DNA of 64,000 nucleotides from Oxalobacter formigenes. Lineage in GTDB: Bacteria > Pseudomonadota > Gammaproteobacteria > Burkholderiales > Burkholderiaceae_D. Under the pieces are notes generated by a model. It was not told the origin of the DNA and did not search any database. It was given only the letters and a program-made list of their open reading frames with translations. The translations under genes and the position numbers were made by a program. Of the stretch, positions 35,220 through 43,998 are shown piece by piece. Every line of letters starts with the position of its first letter. The first letter of the stretch is position 1. The DNA is taken from the NCBI RefSeq assembly GCF_027158485.1, contig NZ_JAMKYJ010000013.1. The stretch is one strand, 5' to 3'.

Positions 35220-35615
35220 ATGACTTACTCCAATAAAGTACTGGATCATTACGAAAACCCGCGTAATGTCGGCAGTTTCGACAAGGACGACGACTCGGTC
35301 GGCACCGGCATGGTCGGCGCACCTGCCTGCGGTGACGTCATGAAACTGCAGATCAAGGTCAATGCGGACGGCATGATCGAAGACGCACGCTTCAAGACTT
35401 ACGGCTGCGGTTCGGCGATCGCGTCCAGCTCTCTGGTCACTGAATGGGTCAAGGGCAAATCGCTTGACGAAGCCCTGCAAATCAAGAATTCGGAGATTGC
35501 GGAAGAACTGGCCCTGCCACCCGTGAAGATCCACTGTTCCATTCTGGCCGAAGACGCGATCAAGGCGGCTATCGACGATTACCAGAAACGGCAGGAAAAC
35601 AAGAACAAGGCATAA
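35220..35615 (+). CDS. iscU: Iron-sulfur cluster scaffold IscU
   Basis: Scaffold on which [2Fe-2S] and [4Fe-4S] clusters are built, 131 residues. Ligands Cys37, Asp39, Cys63, His105 and Cys106 are all at the canonical positions, and the HscA-binding LPPVK is at 99-103. AAGGAATA precedes the ATG. Confidence 0.98.
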   Translation: MTYSNKVLDHYENPRNVGSFDKDDDSVGTGMVGAPACGDVMKLQIKVNADGMIEDARFKTYGCGSAIASSSLVTEWVKGKSLDEALQIKNSEIAEELALPPVKIHCSILAEDAIKAAIDDYQKRQENKNKA

Positions 35616-35637
35616 TGGAATTCAATCAGGAGATTAC

Positions 35638-35961
35638 ATGGCTATCACTTTGACTGAAAAAGCGGCCAACCATATCAGCCGTTTTCTGCAGCGTCGCGGC
35701 AAAGGCATCGGTTTGCGTTTCGGCGTCCAGACAACCGGCTGTTCCGGCATGTCCTACAAGCTGGAATACGTCGATGAACCAGATGCCGGGGATGTCATAT
35801 TTGAATCCCACGGCGTGAAGGTTTTCGTCGATCCGAAAAGCCTGCCCTATCTGGACGGCACCGAACTGGATTTTGCCCGCGAAGGTCTGAACGAAGGATT
35901 CAAATTCTACAATCCGAACGTCACCGATTCATGCGGATGTGGAAACAGTTTCAAGGTCTGA
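35638..35961 (+). CDS. iscA: Iron-sulfur carrier IscA
   Basis: A-type cluster carrier of 107 residues, the standard length. The three cysteines lie in TTGCSGMSYKLEYVD near 35 and SCGCGNSF at 99-103. The operon position between iscU and hscB confirms the assignment over ErpA or SufA. AGGAG precedes the ATG. Confidence 0.97.
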   Translation: MAITLTEKAANHISRFLQRRGKGIGLRFGVQTTGCSGMSYKLEYVDEPDAGDVIFESHGVKVFVDPKSLPYLDGTELDFAREGLNEGFKFYNPNVTDSCGCGNSFKV

Positions 35962-35979
35962 CATTCGACTGGGTCGTTT

Positions 35980-36501
35980 ATGCAAAATCATTTCGAGCTT
36001 TTCAAGCTGCCGGTACAATTTTCCATTGACCGGCAGGGACTGGATAAAGCCTACAAGGAAATACAAAATCTGGTTCATCCAGATCGTTTCGTCACGGCAA
36101 CCGAAGCGGAAAAACGCACTGCCATCCAATGGGCTGCCATGGCAAACGACGCTTATCATATCCTGCGCAATCCGCTCAAAAGAGCGGCTTATCTGTGTGA
36201 ACTGAACGGGTATAACCTGAATGGCGAAACACACGTGACGATGGACCCGGAATTTTTGATGCAGCAGATAGAATGGCGGGAATCGCTGGAAAACGCACGC
36301 GAAGACAAGGACATTGCCCGACTTGAAAAACTGGACGAAGAACAACGAAACCTGCGCAAAGAACAAATGGACATCGTTGAAAAGCATCTGGACGACAAAC
36401 AGTTCGACAAAGCGGTGCAAGATATCCGGAAAATGATGTTTCTTGAAAAATTCAACGAAGAAATCAGTCTGGCATTCGACGAACTTGATTCAACAAATTA
36501 A
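35980..36501 (+). CDS. hscB: Co-chaperone HscB
   Basis: J-domain partner that brings IscU to HscA and stimulates its ATPase. The 173 residues have an N-terminal J domain with the HPD tripeptide in LVHPDRF (32-38) and a C-terminal three-helix bundle (about 95-170) that binds IscU. It lies 18 bases after iscA and 4 bases before hscA, so translation is closely coupled. Confidence 0.95.
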   Translation: MQNHFELFKLPVQFSIDRQGLDKAYKEIQNLVHPDRFVTATEAEKRTAIQWAAMANDAYHILRNPLKRAAYLCELNGYNLNGETHVTMDPEFLMQQIEWRESLENAREDKDIARLEKLDEEQRNLRKEQMDIVEKHLDDKQFDKAVQDIRKMMFLEKFNEEISLAFDELDSTN

Positions 36502-36505
36502 ATAA

Positions 36506-38371
36506 ATGGCACTTCTCCAAATCGCAGAACCGGGTATGTCCACCGCCCCCCATCAATTCCGGCTGGCAATCGGAATCGATCTCGGCACGACTCATTCGCT
36601 TGTGGCAACCGTCCGAAACAGCATCCCGGAAGTGCTGGACGATGAACAGGGGCGCCCTTTGCTGCCATCGGTCGTCCGTTATTTCCCTGACGGTCATGCA
36701 CAGATCGGTTATGCCGCCAGGGAAGCCCAGAATACCGATCCGAAAAATACGATCGTATCGGTCAAGCGCATGATGGGCCGGGGTCTGGCCGACATTTCCA
36801 ACCGTGAAAGCATGCCCTACCAGTTTCTCGACAATCCGGGCATGGTCAAAATCGAAACGGTTGCAGGCCCGAAAAGCCCGGTTGAAGTTTCCGCTGAAAT
36901 TCTCGCTACATTGAGACAGCGTGTGGAAGATGCTTTCGATGAAAATCTGGCCGGAGCTGTCATTACCGTACCTGCCTATTTCGACGATGCCCAGCGTCAG
37001 GCCACTAAAGACGCCGCCAGACTGGCAGGCATCCATGTCCTGCGACTGTTGAGCGAACCGACAGCCGCCGCTATCGCTTATGGGCTGGACAATGGAGCGG
37101 AAGGCGTTTTTGCCGCCTACGATCTGGGTGGCGGAACCTTCGACATCTCCATTCTCAGGCTGCATAAAGGTGTTTTCGAGGTATTGGCAACCGGAGGCGA
37201 TTCCGAACTGGGTGGCGACGATTTCGACCATCGTATTTTCTGCTGGATTATCGAGCAGGCCAAACTGAGACCCCTTTCAGCAGAAGATACACGCCTGTTG
37301 ATGACCAAGGCGCGTGAAGCCAAGGAACGCCTCTCCGTCAGGGCACGTGTCACAATCAATACCCTGCTGTCGTCTGGCGAAAAAATCAATCTGGAACTGA
37401 CCGCCAAAACCTTCGAACAGATGACGCATCATCTTGTCTGCAAAACCATGCAGCAAGTGAAAAAGACACTGCGCGACGCCAAACTGAAAATAGACGATAT
37501 CAGCGGCATTATCCTGATCGGCGGTGCGACACGGATGCCTCATGTCCGGAGACAAATCCAGAAACTCTTCGGAAAAAAGCCGCACGCCACAATCGATCCC
37601 GAAAAGGTCGTCGCATTGGGAGCTGCCGTTCAGGCCAATATGCTGGCCGGGAACCGCGCCCCCGGTGATGACTGGCTGTTGCTCGACGTCATTCCGCTAT
37701 CGCTCGGCATCGAAACGATGGGTGGACTCGTGGAAAAGATCATTCCGCGCAATTCCACCATTCCATGCACTTACGCGCAGGAATTCACGACATTCAAGGA
37801 CGGCCAGACAGCGCTTGCGGTTCATGTCCTGCAAGGCGAACGCGAGCTGGTCACAGACTGCCGGTCACTCGCCCGCTTCGAGCTGCGTGGCATTCCACCG
37901 ATGGCAGCCGGTGTTCCCCGCATCCGGATAACCTTCCAGGTCGACGCCGATGGATTGCTTTCCGTTTCGGCACGTGAAACGCATTCAGGCGTCGAAGCGT
38001 CGATTGTCGTCAAACCGTCTTACGGCCTGACCGATACAGAGATTGCGAGAATGCTGGAAGAATCCGGCAAAAGCGCCGAAACGGATATGCAACAACGTGC
38101 CTTGCGTGAAGAAATCGTCGAAGCGGAACGGACCATTCAGGCGACACAAGTGGCACTCGACTCTGACGGCGATCTGTTGAATGACACTGAACGCACCGCA
38201 ATCGAAGCCCTGATGGAAGTCACTAAAAAGCTCCTGAACGACGATTCCACCTCAGCGATTCACGCTGCCATCGAAGCCCTGTCCAAAGGTACGGAAACAT
38301 TCGCGGCAAGGCGGATGAACCGGAGCATCCAGAAGGCCTTGTCCGGAAAGACCGTCAGGGACATCATTTAA
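36506..38371 (+). CDS. hscA: Fe-S assembly chaperone HscA
   Basis: Specialised Hsp70 that releases the cluster from IscU. The 621 residues have the phosphate-1 loop IGIDLGTTHSLVA near 24, the second ATPase motif AAYDLGGGTFDISIL near 205, GGATRMPHVRRQI near 335, and a substrate domain from about 390. The start is ATG 36506; MSTAPHQF eleven codons later is an alternative. The gene is flanked by hscB and fdx in the normal isc order. Confidence 0.96.
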   Translation: MALLQIAEPGMSTAPHQFRLAIGIDLGTTHSLVATVRNSIPEVLDDEQGRPLLPSVVRYFPDGHAQIGYAAREAQNTDPKNTIVSVKRMMGRGLADISNRESMPYQFLDNPGMVKIETVAGPKSPVEVSAEILATLRQRVEDAFDENLAGAVITVPAYFDDAQRQATKDAARLAGIHVLRLLSEPTAAAIAYGLDNGAEGVFAAYDLGGGTFDISILRLHKGVFEVLATGGDSELGGDDFDHRIFCWIIEQAKLRPLSAEDTRLLMTKAREAKERLSVRARVTINTLLSSGEKINLELTAKTFEQMTHHLVCKTMQQVKKTLRDAKLKIDDISGIILIGGATRMPHVRRQIQKLFGKKPHATIDPEKVVALGAAVQANMLAGNRAPGDDWLLLDVIPLSLGIETMGGLVEKIIPRNSTIPCTYAQEFTTFKDGQTALAVHVLQGERELVTDCRSLARFELRGIPPMAAGVPRIRITFQVDADGLLSVSARETHSGVEASIVVKPSYGLTDTEIARMLEESGKSAETDMQQRALREEIVEAERTIQATQVALDSDGDLLNDTERTAIEALMEVTKKLLNDDSTSAIHAAIEALSKGTETFAARRMNRSIQKALSGKTVRDII

Positions 38372-38394
38372 CATACCGATTACGGAAAACGAAA

Positions 38395-38730
38395 ATGCCA
38401 AAAATTACCGTTTTGCCACATGCCGTACTCTGCCCTGATGGTGCCGATATCGACGCTCCTGAAGGCACGTCGATCTGCGATGCCTTACTGGACAATCACA
38501 TCGAAATCGAACATGCCTGCGGAAAATGCGGTGCTTGCAGCACCTGTCATGTCATCGTCAAAAAAGGTTACGACTCGCTGTCGGAAATGAGTGAAAAAGA
38601 GGAAGACATGCTCGACCGGGCATGGGGTCTGACGGCGGAATCCCGATTGTCATGTCAGGCAAAAGTCGGTGACGAAGACCTGACCGTTGAAATTCCGAAA
38701 TACACGATCAACCTTGTCAGCGAACGCTGA
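38395..38730 (+). CDS. fdx: ISC-type [2Fe-2S] ferredoxin
   Basis: Adrenodoxin-like ferredoxin of 111 residues that supplies electrons for cluster assembly. The ligands are Cys42, Cys48 and Cys51 in the segment ACGKCGACSTC and a fourth near residue 87 (RLSCQAKV). One extra cysteine (Cys45) is usual in Isc ferredoxins. It lies 23 bases downstream of hscA. Confidence 0.97.
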   Translation: MPKITVLPHAVLCPDGADIDAPEGTSICDALLDNHIEIEHACGKCGACSTCHVIVKKGYDSLSEMSEKEEDMLDRAWGLTAESRLSCQAKVGDEDLTVEIPKYTINLVSER

Positions 38731-38750
38731 TTTAACAAGCGGATATTATT

Positions 38751-38948
38751 ATGAAATGGTCCGACACCCAAAGAATCGCCGAAGAACTGGTTGACCAATA
38801 TCCTGATGTCGACCCCTTAAGCGTCCGTTTTACCGACTTGCACGACTGGATATGTAAACTGGACGGCTTTGACGACGATCCCAACCGTTCAAACGAAAAA
38901 GTCCTTGAAGCCATCCTGATGGCGTGGATCAGGGAAGCCGAAGACTAG
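38751..38948 (+). CDS. iscX: Fe-S assembly protein IscX
   Basis: Small acidic protein of 65 residues that binds IscS and iron and tunes the rate of cluster formation. The opening MKWSDTQRIAEELVDQYPDVDPLSVRFTDLHDWI... is diagnostic (positions 1-33), and the ending EAILMAWIREAED is conserved. It closes the isc operon and converges with smpB 25 bases later; no terminator is seen between them. Confidence 0.96.
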   Translation: MKWSDTQRIAEELVDQYPDVDPLSVRFTDLHDWICKLDGFDDDPNRSNEKVLEAILMAWIREAED

Positions 38949-38973
38949 ACGCAAAAAAGAAAGAATACCGGGA

Positions 38974-39423
38974 TCAGCGGATATTCTGTTTCATGATCTT
39001 TTGCTGTTCCCGCTGCCAGTCCCGTTCTTTTTCAGTTTCGCGTTTGTCGTATTGCTTCTTGCCCTTGGCAAGACCGATCTCACATTTGATCCGCCCTTTT
39101 GAAAAATGCATATTCAGCGGAACGAGCGTATAACCGGCACGTTCGACCTTGCCGATCAGTTTGCTGATTTCGTCAGCATGCATCAACAGTTTTCTGTCGC
39201 GGACGGGATCGGGCTTGATATGGGTCGAAGCCGTCGGTAGCGGGCTGATGTGCGCGCCGAAGAGAAAAATTTCCACGCCCTTGACGATGACATAAGCCTC
39301 TTTTAGCTGTACCCTTCCGGCACGAATGGATTTGACTTCCCATCCTTCCAAAGCCATTCCCGCTTCGAAGCGCTCTTCGATAAAATAATCGTGAAAAGCT
39401 TTTTTATTATCGGCAATAGTCAT
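38974..39423 (-). CDS. smpB: SsrA-binding protein SmpB
   Basis: Binds tmRNA and brings it to stalled ribosomes. The 149 residues show the OB-fold core (YFIEERFEAGMALEGWEVKS at 13-32, GRVQLKEAYV) and the basic C-terminal tail GKKQYDKRETEKERDWQRE that mimics an mRNA in the ribosome. The ssrA gene is not in this window. It is divergent from ratA. Confidence 0.97.
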   Translation of the reverse strand: MTIADNKKAFHDYFIEERFEAGMALEGWEVKSIRAGRVQLKEAYVIVKGVEIFLFGAHISPLPTASTHIKPDPVRDRKLLMHADEISKLIGKVERAGYTLVPLNMHFSKGRIKCEIGLAKGKKQYDKRETEKERDWQREQQKIMKQNIR

Positions 39424-39481
39424 AGTGAAAAAAACTTCCTTGTATAAAATAGAGATTCTATCAAAACCATTTCATTCATAG

Positions 39482-39916
39482 ATGACGATCGTACACAAAT
39501 CCGTACTGCAGAACTATAGTGCAAAACAAATGTTCGCGCTGGTGGAAAACATCGAAGCGTACCCAACGTTTCTTCCCTGGTGCGACAGTGTCGACGTACA
39601 GCGAGACGCAAGCCGCCAGACGGCGATTGCGACCCTCTCCCTGAATTTTTGCGGCATCCGGCAAAGCTTTACCACTCACAATATCAATGTCGCGCCGGAA
39701 TCCATCAAAATGAAACTGGTCAACGGTCCCTTTCGGAAACTGAACGGCCAGTGGACATTTACGGCTCTGGATGAAAAAACCTGCCGCGTCGAGCTGCACA
39801 TGAACTATGAATTTTCCCATTTTTTCATGGAAAAACTGATCGGCCCGGTTTTCGACATTGTCACCAACAGCCTTGTCGATGCATTTTGCGAACGCGCGAG
39901 AAAAGTCTATGGCTGA
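39482..39916 (+). CDS. ratA: RatA / COQ10-like START-domain protein
   Basis: Polyketide cyclase/START-domain protein of 144 residues related to yeast Coq10. The opening VHKSVLQNYSAKQMFALVENIEAYPTFLPWC covers the family signature in 4-34. Family members have been linked to ubiquinone function and, in E. coli, to ribosome association as a toxin (RatA); which applies here is unknown. It is the usual neighbour of smpB and rnfH and overlaps rnfH by 8 bases. Confidence 0.9.
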   Translation: MTIVHKSVLQNYSAKQMFALVENIEAYPTFLPWCDSVDVQRDASRQTAIATLSLNFCGIRQSFTTHNINVAPESIKMKLVNGPFRKLNGQWTFTALDEKTCRVELHMNYEFSHFFMEKLIGPVFDIVTNSLVDAFCERARKVYG

Positions 39917-40211
39917 AACCTCGACTGATTCAAAAATGATTCCCGTTCAGGTTTGCCATGTCCAGCCGGACAGGCAGATCATTCTGGATATCCGGGTTCC
40001 TGAAAAAACAACGCTAATCGAGGCTATCGAAAAAAGTGGCATATTGGACCTTCTGTCACGTCAGATCAGGGAAAACGAAGTCGGCATTTTTGGAAAAAAA
40101 CGGCCTTTCGATACCGAACTGAACGCGCACGACCGCATCGAAATTTATCGCCCTCTTTCAACGACTCCACAAGAATCAAGACGACTCAGGACAAGCTTGC
40201 AAGACCGCTAG
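39909..40211 (+). CDS. rnfH: RnfH-family ubiquitin-like protein
   Basis: Small beta-grasp protein of 100 residues of the RnfH (RatB) family, function unclear. VCHVQPDRQIILDIRVPEKTTLIEAI and the ending ELNAHDRIEIYRPL are typical. The ATG at 39909 overlaps the ratA stop, giving translational coupling. No rnf genes are in this window, so the name reflects family only. Confidence 0.88.
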   Translation: MAETSTDSKMIPVQVCHVQPDRQIILDIRVPEKTTLIEAIEKSGILDLLSRQIRENEVGIFGKKRPFDTELNAHDRIEIYRPLSTTPQESRRLRTSLQDR

Positions 40212-40266
40212 TTTTTTTACAGAAAGCACATGCCCGCACGTACGCTGGCAAAAGAAAAGGATATCG

Positions 40267-40869
40267 TCAGCGCCAGTACTCCGGCACTTCTTCCTGCGCA
40301 GGCTGATTGTTCAACGTTTTTTCCGGCTGTTTGATCGGCTCAACCACCTTGTTCGAAGACGGTTCACCCGTCAGGTTGGCGAGTCTTCTCTTCGATTTGG
40401 CCCTGGCTGCCAGTGCCCGTTTCTTTTCTTCCGGCAGTTTCTGATACTCTTGCCATTGCTCAGTCTTGAGCTGCGGGTTGAGTTTCTTGAATCCGATGAA
40501 ATTCTGGCGAGCCTGACGACGCTGTTCCGGCGTCAGATTCAGCCAGTCCTGAATATGGGTCTTGAAACGTTCCTTGTCTTCAGGAGACATATTCTCGGCT
40601 TTTTTTGCGACTTCCAGCCATTTTTTCTTTTGTGCGGCACTCATGCCGTTCCATTCTTTTAGCAACGGAGCCAGTGCATCCTGTTGCGATGGCGTCAGGG
40701 TATTCCAGGAATTTTCAGCGGCAGCCTGACTATCCTCCATCCCTATAAACGCTTTCAGATTATCCGCAGGCAAAATGGCGTAAACAAGCCCGAAGGCGAT
40801 GACGATCGTCACAACGACCGCCATTACCCATTTCGGAACCGACTTTTTTTCGGGATAGTCAGACCGCAT
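40267..40869 (-). CDS. DUF3106 membrane-anchored protein
   Basis: Protein of 200 residues with one N-terminal membrane helix (about 14-34, WVMAVVVTIVIAFGLVYAIL) and a charged helical domain. The repeating LTPSQQDALAPLLKEWNGM, MSPEDKERFKTHIQDWLNL and LTPEQRRQARQNF units are the DUF3106 pattern. It starts 3 bases after the DUF3619 stop and is third in a sigma factor cassette. Its role is unknown; periplasmic sensing or envelope binding is a guess. A TTG directly before the ATG could also serve. Confidence 0.8.
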   Translation of the reverse strand: MRSDYPEKKSVPKWVMAVVVTIVIAFGLVYAILPADNLKAFIGMEDSQAAAENSWNTLTPSQQDALAPLLKEWNGMSAAQKKKWLEVAKKAENMSPEDKERFKTHIQDWLNLTPEQRRQARQNFIGFKKLNPQLKTEQWQEYQKLPEEKKRALAARAKSKRRLANLTGEPSSNKVVEPIKQPEKTLNNQPAQEEVPEYWR

Positions 40870-40872
40870 CAA

Positions 40873-41277
40873 TCAGACTCCGGTCCGGTCGACAATATAT
40901 GCCCTGAATCCATTATCGGCATATGCGGACGGAGGCAATTCATCCGAGAGCACGGCAATATCGATATCTGCGATTTCCCGGATCTGCCGCTGCTGTTCAT
41001 GATGGAAAATACCGGCCATACCGACGACCAGCACCAGAATGGGCAGGGAGAGCCCCAGACGGCCTGTCCATGAAACATGTCCCGACGTACCGGCAGAAGC
41101 GCCTGCAAACATCTGTTGAAACAGGCTGACATAAAGAGGCCTGCTTTTCTTTTTACGTTTGACCGCCATCGAGCGCGCATCAGCCAGTCGTGCGGAAATA
41201 TTTTCCGGCAAATCCTCCAGTCGCTCATTCAAGGCATGTCGCACCTTGTAAGCAAAATCTTGTTCATTCATATTCAT
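40873..41277 (-). CDS. DUF3619 membrane protein, possible anti-sigma
   Basis: Protein of 134 residues: a cytoplasmic N-terminal helical region (1-70), one membrane helix near 75-92 (LGLSLPILVLVVGMAGIF) and a short outer tail. It overlaps the stop of the sigma factor gene (ATGA), the usual way anti-sigma genes are coupled. This suggests, but does not show, that it holds the sigma factor at the membrane. Confidence 0.72.
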   Translation of the reverse strand: MNMNEQDFAYKVRHALNERLEDLPENISARLADARSMAVKRKKKSRPLYVSLFQQMFAGASAGTSGHVSWTGRLGLSLPILVLVVGMAGIFHHEQQRQIREIADIDIAVLSDELPPSAYADNGFRAYIVDRTGV

Positions 41278-41840
41278 AATTCAATCCCTCGTGCCTTCAG
41301 GGCTTTTGCCAATGCATGTGTTGCTCGGGAGCAATGCGTTTTGACGCTTCCCACCGAACATTTCATCGCTTCTGCCGTTTCGGCTACATCCATATCATTC
41401 CAGTAACGCATCAGGAAGGCTTCGCGTTGACGCGCAGGCAACTTTTCTACTTCTTCTTCAATAATTCCCAACACTTCAGCGCGTTCGAGCTTTTCTGCAG
41501 ACGATTCTACGGTGTCGTTTTCCGATTCGTTCTGATAAATTTCCAAAACATCGAAATCTTCACCATCAGAAGTAGTGGACATGCTGGAAAACAGGCTGAC
41601 CCAGGTATTCCTGACCTTTTCACGCCGGAAAAAATCGCTGATCGTGTTCTGCAAGATGCGCTGGAATAGCATCGGCAACTCGGCAGATGGCTTGTCGCCA
41701 TATTTTTCTGCGAGTTTGATCATGGCATCCTGGACAATATCAAGCGCAGACTCATCTTTGCGCACGGCATAGACTGCCTGTTTGAATGCGCGTTTTTCAA
41801 CGCCAGCCAGAAAATCGGATAATTCTTTGTCAGTTGCCAT
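41274..41840 (-). CDS. ECF-type RNA polymerase sigma factor
   Basis: Group 4 sigma factor of 188 residues. Region 2 is at about 18-85 (DIVQDAMIKLAEKYG, FFRREKVRNTWV) and region 4 near 130-185 (LPARQREAFLMRYWNDMDVAETAEAMKCSVGSVKTHCSRA). The linker (90-125) is unusually acidic. DUF3619 overlaps by four bases and DUF3106 follows, a cassette seen across Burkholderiales. Target promoters could not be identified in the window. Confidence 0.9.
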   Translation of the reverse strand: MATDKELSDFLAGVEKRAFKQAVYAVRKDESALDIVQDAMIKLAEKYGDKPSAELPMLFQRILQNTISDFFRREKVRNTWVSLFSSMSTTSDGEDFDVLEIYQNESENDTVESSAEKLERAEVLGIIEEEVEKLPARQREAFLMRYWNDMDVAETAEAMKCSVGSVKTHCSRATHALAKALKARGIEL

Positions 41841-42278
41841 TCTATTTTGGCAGAAGGATCAACCTTACCGGATTAAAAAAAACACACTGTGAAGTGTCAA
41901 TCAGGTGCAAATGCTAACAAGAAAAGGCCTTCTTGTGCAGATGTAGTGTAAAATTATTCACTTTATACAATTGTTGAAGTGTTGTACATTTGTAATTGAG
42001 TATGGCTTGACCAAAAAGCGCAGGCTGATATCTGTTATCCGCTTTATATACCCTCTGGCGGAATGGTTTTCTCACATGGTGCTCATAATGCCGCCTGTCG
42101 TGAAGACATGCTTTGCTACTTTGAAAGCTGTTTGCTCTGACCCGTGCCACAAGTACGAGAAATCGATGTTTATTCCTCAAATTTCACAATAAAATGTGAA
42201 ATTTGTTTCGTAATACACTCGAATTCGTCAGGAAAGAGCATCCGATCAATTTCCAGTGGACCTTGAAAGGAAGGAAGT
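41841..42278. other. ilvB upstream region with possible leader peptide
   Basis: 438 bases with no established gene. It holds divergent promoters for the sigma factor and ilvB, neither clear. A short frame from ATG 42076 (38 codons, opening MVLIMPPVVK, stop at 42190-42192) ends inside the hairpin at 42179-42206. Its early codons are rich in Val, Leu and Ile, as in branched-chain attenuation, but it lacks a good Shine-Dalgarno and a clear terminator. Confidence 0.4.
42179..42206 (+). promoter_or_regulatory. Perfect hairpin in the ilvB leader
   Basis: CAAATTTCACA (42179-42189) and TGTGAAATTTG (42196-42206) form a perfect 11-base-pair inverted repeat with an ATAAAA loop, about 72 bases before the ilvB start. 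It is followed by TTTCG, so a weak terminator, an operator or an mRNA stabiliser are all possible. Confidence 0.5.
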
Positions 42279-43997
42279 ATGAGTTTAGAAATGACAGGCT
42301 CTGACATACTGGTCAGAAGTCTGGCCGATGAAGGCGTAGAGCACGTTTTCGGATACCCGGGTGGTTCCGTTCTCTATATTTATGATGCCATTTACAAACA
42401 GGACAAATTCAAACATGTCCTGGTTCGTCACGAACAGGCTGCCGTTCACGCTGCAGATGCCTATGCACGCAGTTCCGGCAAAGTCGGTGTTGCACTGGTG
42501 ACCTCCGGCCCGGGCGTAACGAATGCGATTACCGGTCTGGCAACCGCTTACATGGATTCCATTCCGCTCGTTCTGATCAGCGGTCAGGTTTCAACCCATG
42601 CAATCGGTTCGGACGCTTTCCAGGAATGCGACGCGGTCGGTATCACACGTCCATGCGTCAAGCACAATTTCCTCGTCAAAGACGTCAAGGATCTTGCCGT
42701 TACCATCAAAAAAGCATTTTACATTGCCTCGACAGGCCGTCCCGGTCCTGTTCTGGTCGATATTCCGAAGGACGTCAGCATGCAGGCTGGCCTTTACGAT
42801 TATCCGAAGGAAATCGAAATGCGCTCCTACAAGCCGATCGACAAAGGCCATACCGGACAGATTCGCAAAGCCGTCCAGATGATGCTTCAGGCTGAACGTC
42901 CTCTGGTTTATGCCGGTGGCGGCGTTATCCTGTCGGACTCCGCACCGGAACTGAACCAGCTCGTCGACCGTCTCGACATTCCCTGTGTCACTACGCTGCA
43001 GGGTCTCGGTGGCTATCGTGCCTCGAGTGAAAGACACCTCGGCATGCCCGGCATGCACGGTACGTATGAAGCCAATATGGCCATGCAGAATTGCGACGTA
43101 CTGGTCGCGATCGGTGCCCGTTTCGACGACCGTGTTATCGGCAACCCGGACCATTTTTCACGGGTTCCACGCAAGATCATTCATATCGACATCGATCCGT
43201 CCTCCATTTCCAAACGTGTCAAGGTCGACATTCCTATCGTCGGCAACGTCAGGGACGTATTGCAGGAAATGCTGGCCCAGCTCGACGCTGCGCCAAACGC
43301 ATCGACCAATCCTCAGGCGATGGCCTCATGGTGGAAACAGATCAACGAATGGCGCAAGAAAGATTGCCTCAAATACGAAGAAACCGATCAGGTCATCAAG
43401 CCCCAGTACGTTATCGAAAAACTGTGGGAAGTCACCAAGGGTGACGCTTTCGTCGCTTCCGACGTCGGCCAGCACCAGATGTGGGCAGCCCAATACTATC
43501 CGTTCGACAAGCCACGCCGCTGGCTGAATTCCGGCGGTCTTGGAACGATGGGTGTCGGCCTGCCGTATGCAATGGGTGTCCAGATGGCCAACCCGGACGC
43601 AACGGTTGCGTGCATCACGGGCGAAGGTTCCATCCAGATGAATATCCAGGAACTGGCTACCTGCAAACAATACAACCTGACACCCAAAATCATCATGTTG
43701 AACAACGGTGTTCTGGGTATGGTTCGCCAGTGGCAGCGTCTGGATTATGAATCCCGTTATTCGGAAACTTATGTCGCTTCGCTTCCCGACTTCAACAAAC
43801 TGGCGGAAGCTTACGGTCATGTCGGCATCAAAGTAGAAAAAGCCGTGGACGTCGAAGGCGCCCTGAGAGAAGCTTTCTCGATGAAAGACAAGCTGGTTTT
43901 CCTGAACATCCTGACAGATTCGACCGAAAACGTCTGGCCAATGGTCAAGGCGGGTAAAGGATTGACTGAAATGGTGATGAGTCTGGAGGACAAATAA
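42279..43997 (+). CDS. ilvB: Acetolactate synthase large subunit
   Basis: Thiamine diphosphate and FAD enzyme at the first step of valine, leucine and isoleucine synthesis. In 572 residues: VFGYPGGSVLYIYDA near 24, the catalytic Glu in VRHEQAAVHAADAYAR near 51, TSGPGVTNAITGLA near 74, and the cofactor motif GEGSIQMNIQEL near 448 followed by LNN. The start codon follows AAAGGAAGG. It forms one operon with ilvH (1 base away) and ilvC. Confidence 0.97.
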   Translation: MSLEMTGSDILVRSLADEGVEHVFGYPGGSVLYIYDAIYKQDKFKHVLVRHEQAAVHAADAYARSSGKVGVALVTSGPGVTNAITGLATAYMDSIPLVLISGQVSTHAIGSDAFQECDAVGITRPCVKHNFLVKDVKDLAVTIKKAFYIASTGRPGPVLVDIPKDVSMQAGLYDYPKEIEMRSYKPIDKGHTGQIRKAVQMMLQAERPLVYAGGGVILSDSAPELNQLVDRLDIPCVTTLQGLGGYRASSERHLGMPGMHGTYEANMAMQNCDVLVAIGARFDDRVIGNPDHFSRVPRKIIHIDIDPSSISKRVKVDIPIVGNVRDVLQEMLAQLDAAPNASTNPQAMASWWKQINEWRKKDCLKYEETDQVIKPQYVIEKLWEVTKGDAFVASDVGQHQMWAAQYYPFDKPRRWLNSGGLGTMGVGLPYAMGVQMANPDATVACITGEGSIQMNIQELATCKQYNLTPKIIMLNNGVLGMVRQWQRLDYESRYSETYVASLPDFNKLAEAYGHVGIKVEKAVDVEGALREAFSMKDKLVFLNILTDSTENVWPMVKAGKGLTEMVMSLEDK

Positions 43998-43998
43998 C

